Positions 60,874 to 64,000 of a stretch of DNA of 64,000 bases are shown one piece after another. Position 1 is the stretch's first letter. Every line of letters begins with the position of its first letter. The notes beneath the pieces are model-generated. The model did no database searches. It was not told where the DNA came from and saw only the letters and a program-made list of their open reading frames with translations. The position numbers and the translations under genes are program-made. Source of the stretch: Taklimakanibacter sp049323275 (GTDB taxonomy: Bacteria > Pseudomonadota > Alphaproteobacteria > Rhizobiales > Aestuariivirgaceae); the NCBI GenBank assembly GCA_049323275.1, contig JBMOOM010000016.1, positions 62,001 to 126,000 of the forward strand. Direction: 5' to 3'.

Positions 60874-62378
60874 TGGGATCTGGTGACGGAATGACGATAT
60901 TCAGGAGTCTTTTTCTTCTCGCGGCGCTGCAGGCCGGCATGATCGCTCTCCCCGCACGGGCGGCCGACGAAATCCGCGTCGGCTTCCAGGAGGTCTCGAG
61001 CGAGACCGGGCAGCGCCGGGAGCGTTTCGATGCGGCGATCGCGCAGGAGCTGTGCCAATCGATCGGCAAGCCCTGCCGGACGGTCGCGATCAGCACGATG
61101 CCCGCCGGGAAGGAGCTGCTCGAGGGGCGGGTGGATGTGCTGGTTTCCTATTTTGACAGTATCACCCGGGACAAAAGACTTGCGGGAACGCGCGACTATG
61201 CGCGCATGCCGCTTGCTTTCGTCGTGCGCAAGGACACCGGCTTGAGCGAGATCAGCCCGGCGGCGCTCGTCGGCAGGAAGATCGCTGTCGGTGACATGGT
61301 GGGCAAGAGTTTCGTCACCACCAGACTGCCCGGGTCCGTGCTGAGCCCGCGCGGGGATTTTCTCAAGGCTCTCGCCAGCGGCGACGCCGATCTGGCGATA
61401 GCGCGGCTCGATGTGGCGGTTTACGAAATCGACAGGGCGTCGGCTGAGTCCTGCTGCGAGATTGTCGAAGTCCTCAATGACGCCGCCACGATCCCTCCCG
61501 ACGACAGAGCCCTGGTCAGAGAGTCCGACAAGGCGCTCAGGAAGCTGGTCGACAAGACCATCGACGCGATGGAGCGGAGCGGCAAGATCAAGGCTGCCGC
61601 CTTGGCCACCTTCGGTTTCGACGTGTCGCCCGGGGCAAAATCGGACAATCCGTATTTCCCCACGGCGCCGCAAAGCTCATGGGAGATCGAGCCGGCGATC
61701 GCCGCGCGGGCGGTCAAGCTGATGGTGGGCCGGCGCATGTGCTCCGGTGTCCTGGTCAACGGCCGCGCGGTCTTGACCGCGGCGCATTGCTTCACCAACG
61801 AGAAGCTCATCGTCGATGTAAAGCCGCGCCAGGTCGCGCTCTATCAGAATGACAGGAAGCTCGCCCGCAAGGCCGCGCGCATCGTCATCCACCCCGACTA
61901 TAGCGCCAAGTCGGCCACGACGGCTGCGAGCGACATCGCCCTGCTTCTCCTCGACGACGATGGGTCGACCCTGCCGGCTGTCAGGTTCCTGACCGGGCGC
62001 GAAGCGTTTCTGACCGCCGACATGATGGAACTTCTCTTCATCGATGCGGCTCTCTATGGCTATGGCAACCGTGGTGACAAGGACGTGCGGCTTCTGAAGG
62101 TCCGGGCAATATTGAGCCTGATGCTGCTGCCGCCCAACTCCTTTCTCGGCCAATCCGAGAAGGTCTTTTTGCGATCGCCGGAATTCTGTCGTGGCGACTC
62201 GGGTGGCGGCGTGTTCCTGGCGCCCGGCGGTGTCGTCGGCCCGGACGAACCGCCTTTGCTGCTGGGAATAGCGAGCGCCATCGGGGAAGGGCAGTGTGAC
62301 GACTTGGGCGAGATCATGCGCGCCGACTACTTTGCCGAGTGGGTGGCGGCCACCCTCAAGGAGCACGGCGCCGACTGA
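60873..62378 (+). CDS. Secreted fusion: family 3 solute-binding domain plus trypsin-like (S1) serine protease
   Basis: 501 residues. A signal peptide (IFRSLFLLAALQAGMIALPA) ends before a PBP2/SBP3 domain (about 32-255: DEIRVGFQEVSSETGQRRER, DVLVSYFDSITRDKRLAGT). An S1 protease domain follows (about 280-495) with a full triad: His 305 in VLTAAHC, Asp 354 in SDIALLLLDDD, Ser 443 in CRGDSGGGVF. Paired cysteines of the S1 fold are present (CSGVLVNG...AAHC; CRGD...GQCDD). ATG 60891 (MTIFRS) is an alternative start. Such a fusion suggests ligand-controlled or ligand-targeted extracellular proteolysis. Confidence 0.88.
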   Translation: MGSGDGMTIFRSLFLLAALQAGMIALPARAADEIRVGFQEVSSETGQRRERFDAAIAQELCQSIGKPCRTVAISTMPAGKELLEGRVDVLVSYFDSITRDKRLAGTRDYARMPLAFVVRKDTGLSEISPAALVGRKIAVGDMVGKSFVTTRLPGSVLSPRGDFLKALASGDADLAIARLDVAVYEIDRASAESCCEIVEVLNDAATIPPDDRALVRESDKALRKLVDKTIDAMERSGKIKAAALATFGFDVSPGAKSDNPYFPTAPQSSWEIEPAIAARAVKLMVGRRMCSGVLVNGRAVLTAAHCFTNEKLIVDVKPRQVALYQNDRKLARKAARIVIHPDYSAKSATTAASDIALLLLDDDGSTLPAVRFLTGREAFLTADMMELLFIDAALYGYGNRGDKDVRLLKVRAILSLMLLPPNSFLGQSEKVFLRSPEFCRGDSGGGVFLAPGGVVGPDEPPLLLGIASAIGEGQCDDLGEIMRADYFAEWVAATLKEHGAD

Positions 62379-62403
62379 CGGCCGACCCATCATATTCATC
62401 TGA

Positions 62404-62431
62404 GTATGATGAAAATTGATAGACATCATAC
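62404..62431. promoter_or_regulatory. NikR operator
   Basis: GTATGA (62404-62409), 16 bases, TCATAC (62426-62431): an exact match in sequence and spacing to the established NikR consensus GTATGA-N16-TCATAC. A TTGATA (62416-62421) and TGTATA/TATAGG (about 62440-62446) could be an overlapping promoter, so nickel-loaded NikR would block RNA polymerase. Confidence 0.85.
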
Positions 62432-62485
62432 TCCGGTCTGTATAGGTTCCCGCTTGGCGTAAACGAACGAAGCGGGAGCGGGCGA

Positions 62486-64000
62486 TGCGGATTGCGAGGA
62501 TCTTGGCCGGTCTGGCCATTCTGGCGCTGATTTTTTCCGCAAGCGCGCGCGCCGAGACGACGCTGACCTATTCATCGGCGTCCAATGTCGGCCCGCTCAA
62601 CCCGCATGCCTATGCGCCGAATGAGATGTTCGCCCAGGCCATGCTGTATGAGCCGCTGGTCAAATATCAGGCCGACGGCACGATCGCGCCCTGGCTCGCG
62701 ACGGGCTGGACCATCTCCGGCGACGGCCATATCTATACCTTCACCTTGCGCCGGGATGTGAAATTCTCGGACGGCACGGTCTTCGACGCCGCCGCCGTGA
62801 AGGCCAATTTTGACACGATCCTGGCGAGCCGCGACCGCCATAGCTGGCTGGAGCTCGCCAATCAGATCAGGAAGACCGAGGTCCTCGATGCCGCGACCTT
62901 CCGGCTCACGCTGAAGCAGGCCTATTATCCGGTGCTGCAAGAGCTGGCGCTGATCCGGCCGTTCCGCTTCATTTCGCCGGCGGCCATTCCGGCCGAAGGC
63001 ACCGCCGACAACATCGTGAGTCCCGTCGGCACCGGCCCGTGGAAGCTCGCCGAGACGAAGCTCGGCGAATATGATCTCTTCGTGCGCAACGAGACCTATT
63101 GGGGGCCGAAGCCTGAATTCGACCGCGTTCTGGTCAAGGTCATTCCCGATCCCAACAGCCGCGCCGTCGCCTTCGAGACCGGCGACATCGATCTCATCTA
63201 TGGGGCGGGGCAGATCTCGCCGGACGTCTTCGCGCGCTTCCAGGCGATGTATCCGGGCAAGGCGAAGGTGTCGCAGCCTGTGGCGACCGAGATGATCGCG
63301 CTCAACACGCAGCGCGCGCCGACCAGCGATCTCTTCGTCCGCAAGGCGATCAATCACGCGGTGGACAAGGACGCGATCGTGAACAGCGTCCTCTATGGCA
63401 CGCAGAAGCGCGCCGATGCTTTGTTCGCGCCCAATTTCCCTTATGCGAATGTGGGGCTCCATCCTTACGCCTATGATCCGGCCAAGGCGGAGGCCCTTCT
63501 CGATGAAGCCGGCTGGCGGCGCGCGAAAGGCGAGGACATCCGCGCCAAGGGCAGCGTGAAGCTGCGCGTCGAGCTTTGTTATGTCGGCAACAATGCGCAG
63601 CAGAAGGCGATCGCCGAGGTCATCCAGGCCGAGCTGCGCAGGATCGGCATCGACGCCACGCTGGTGGGCGAGGAGGCCAACGCCTTCGAGACGCGCCAGC
63701 GCCAGGGCGAGTTCGGCATGATCTTCGGCGAGACCTGGGGCGCGCCCTATGACCCGCATTCCTTCATCAGCTCCATGCGGGTGCCCTCGCATGCCGATTA
63801 CCAGGCGCAGCTCGGCCTGCCGCTGAAGGGCGAGCTCGACGCCAAGATCGGCGAGGTGCTGGTCACCGTCGATGAAACCAAGCGCCAGCGGCTCTATCGC
63901 GACATCCTCACCGCCCTGCATGAAGAGGCGGTCTATCTGCCGCTTGCCTACAGCACCTCGCTGCTGGTGGCGGGGCCCAGGCTCGACGAGGCGGGCTTCG
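62486..64000 (+). CDS. nikA: Nickel ABC transporter substrate-binding protein, NikA-like (3' end beyond window)
   Basis: 505 residues are visible, open to the window edge. A Sec signal (23 residues, ending ARA) precedes an SBP_bac_5 domain. NikA-like features: YSSASNVGPLNPHAYAPNEM, MLYEPLVKYQADGTIAPWLA, SPVGTGPWKL and the ETWGAPYDPHSFISSMR segment containing metal-site residues. GGGAG lies six bases before the ATG. The upstream NikR operator supports nickel rather than peptide uptake; nikBCDE would be expected just beyond the window. Confidence 0.92.

Noticed and set aside
62572..63921. A 449-codon antisense frame inside nikA
   Set aside because: The sense strand gives a clean signal peptide and SBP_bac_5 domain that continues past the window; the antisense frame has no start context.

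Overview
The window reads as a chromosomal segment of a high-GC alphaproteobacterium, most likely Hyphomicrobiales (Rhizobiales). This is inferred from an Omp25-type porin, a Ctp/Cpa-type Tad pilus locus, the cycM / kdsB-pheA pair, a PodJ-like coiled-coil/Sel1 protein, a class I lysyl-tRNA synthetase, a DUF952-pyrD pair and a ligase-associated helicase/phosphoesterase pair. No species can be named from the sequence alone. Coding density is high, and there are no insertion sequences, integrases, rRNA genes or CRISPR arrays.

Layout. 1-1064: the end of a porin gene, a small hypothetical gene and tRNA-Ser(GGA). 1065-11039: an AT-rich intergenic island, then the Tad pilus locus (Flp pilin, cpaA, cpaB, cpaC, a strikingly short cpaD, cpaE, cpaF, tadB, tadC) and a convergent tadD. 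11190-14811: an M17 aminopeptidase, a MarR-like regulator, an NlpC/P60 hydrolase and a hydroxyacid dehydrogenase. The dehydrogenase closes a minus-strand Yej-type peptide ABC transporter operon with two tandem solute-binding proteins (13867-22415). 22599-26244: cycM, kdsB, pheA, nudC and a MerR regulator. 26505-30195: a PodJ-like polarity protein and a DUF3429 membrane protein. 30188-40105: a region rich in DNA repair genes (pdeM, Lhr-type helicase, ogt, DinG-like helicase) interleaved with MATE, TerB and amidohydrolase genes. 40202-41118: an AbiEii-type nucleotidyltransferase with an unfamiliar small partner. 41202-49386: dienelactone hydrolase, aldo/keto reductase, class I LysRS, a 49-residue coiled-coil protein, a membrane protein, a FecR protein, an S24-like regulator, DUF952 and pyrD. 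49362-58857: a family 3 binding protein, an alpha/beta hydrolase, a YbaY/META protein, a membrane glycosyltransferase, two tiny membrane proteins, DUF1254/1214, UspA, and mmsA divergent from a LysR regulator.

The right end is the most unusual part. A LuxR-type regulator (58950-60107) is followed by a perfect 18-bp palindrome, two small cysteine-containing secreted proteins, and a secreted protein that joins a family 3 solute-binding domain to a complete trypsin-like protease domain (60873-62378). All lie on one strand with tight spacing. I consider this the best candidate for an undescribed secreted system. Immediately downstream, a NikA-like nickel-binding protein gene runs off the window. 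It is preceded by an exact GTATGA-N16-TCATAC NikR operator.

Functions are family-level readings of the translated sequence. Starts were moved inward from the longest open frame where a signal peptide, ribosome-binding site or gene overlap favoured this. Expression, regulation and phenotype are inference.
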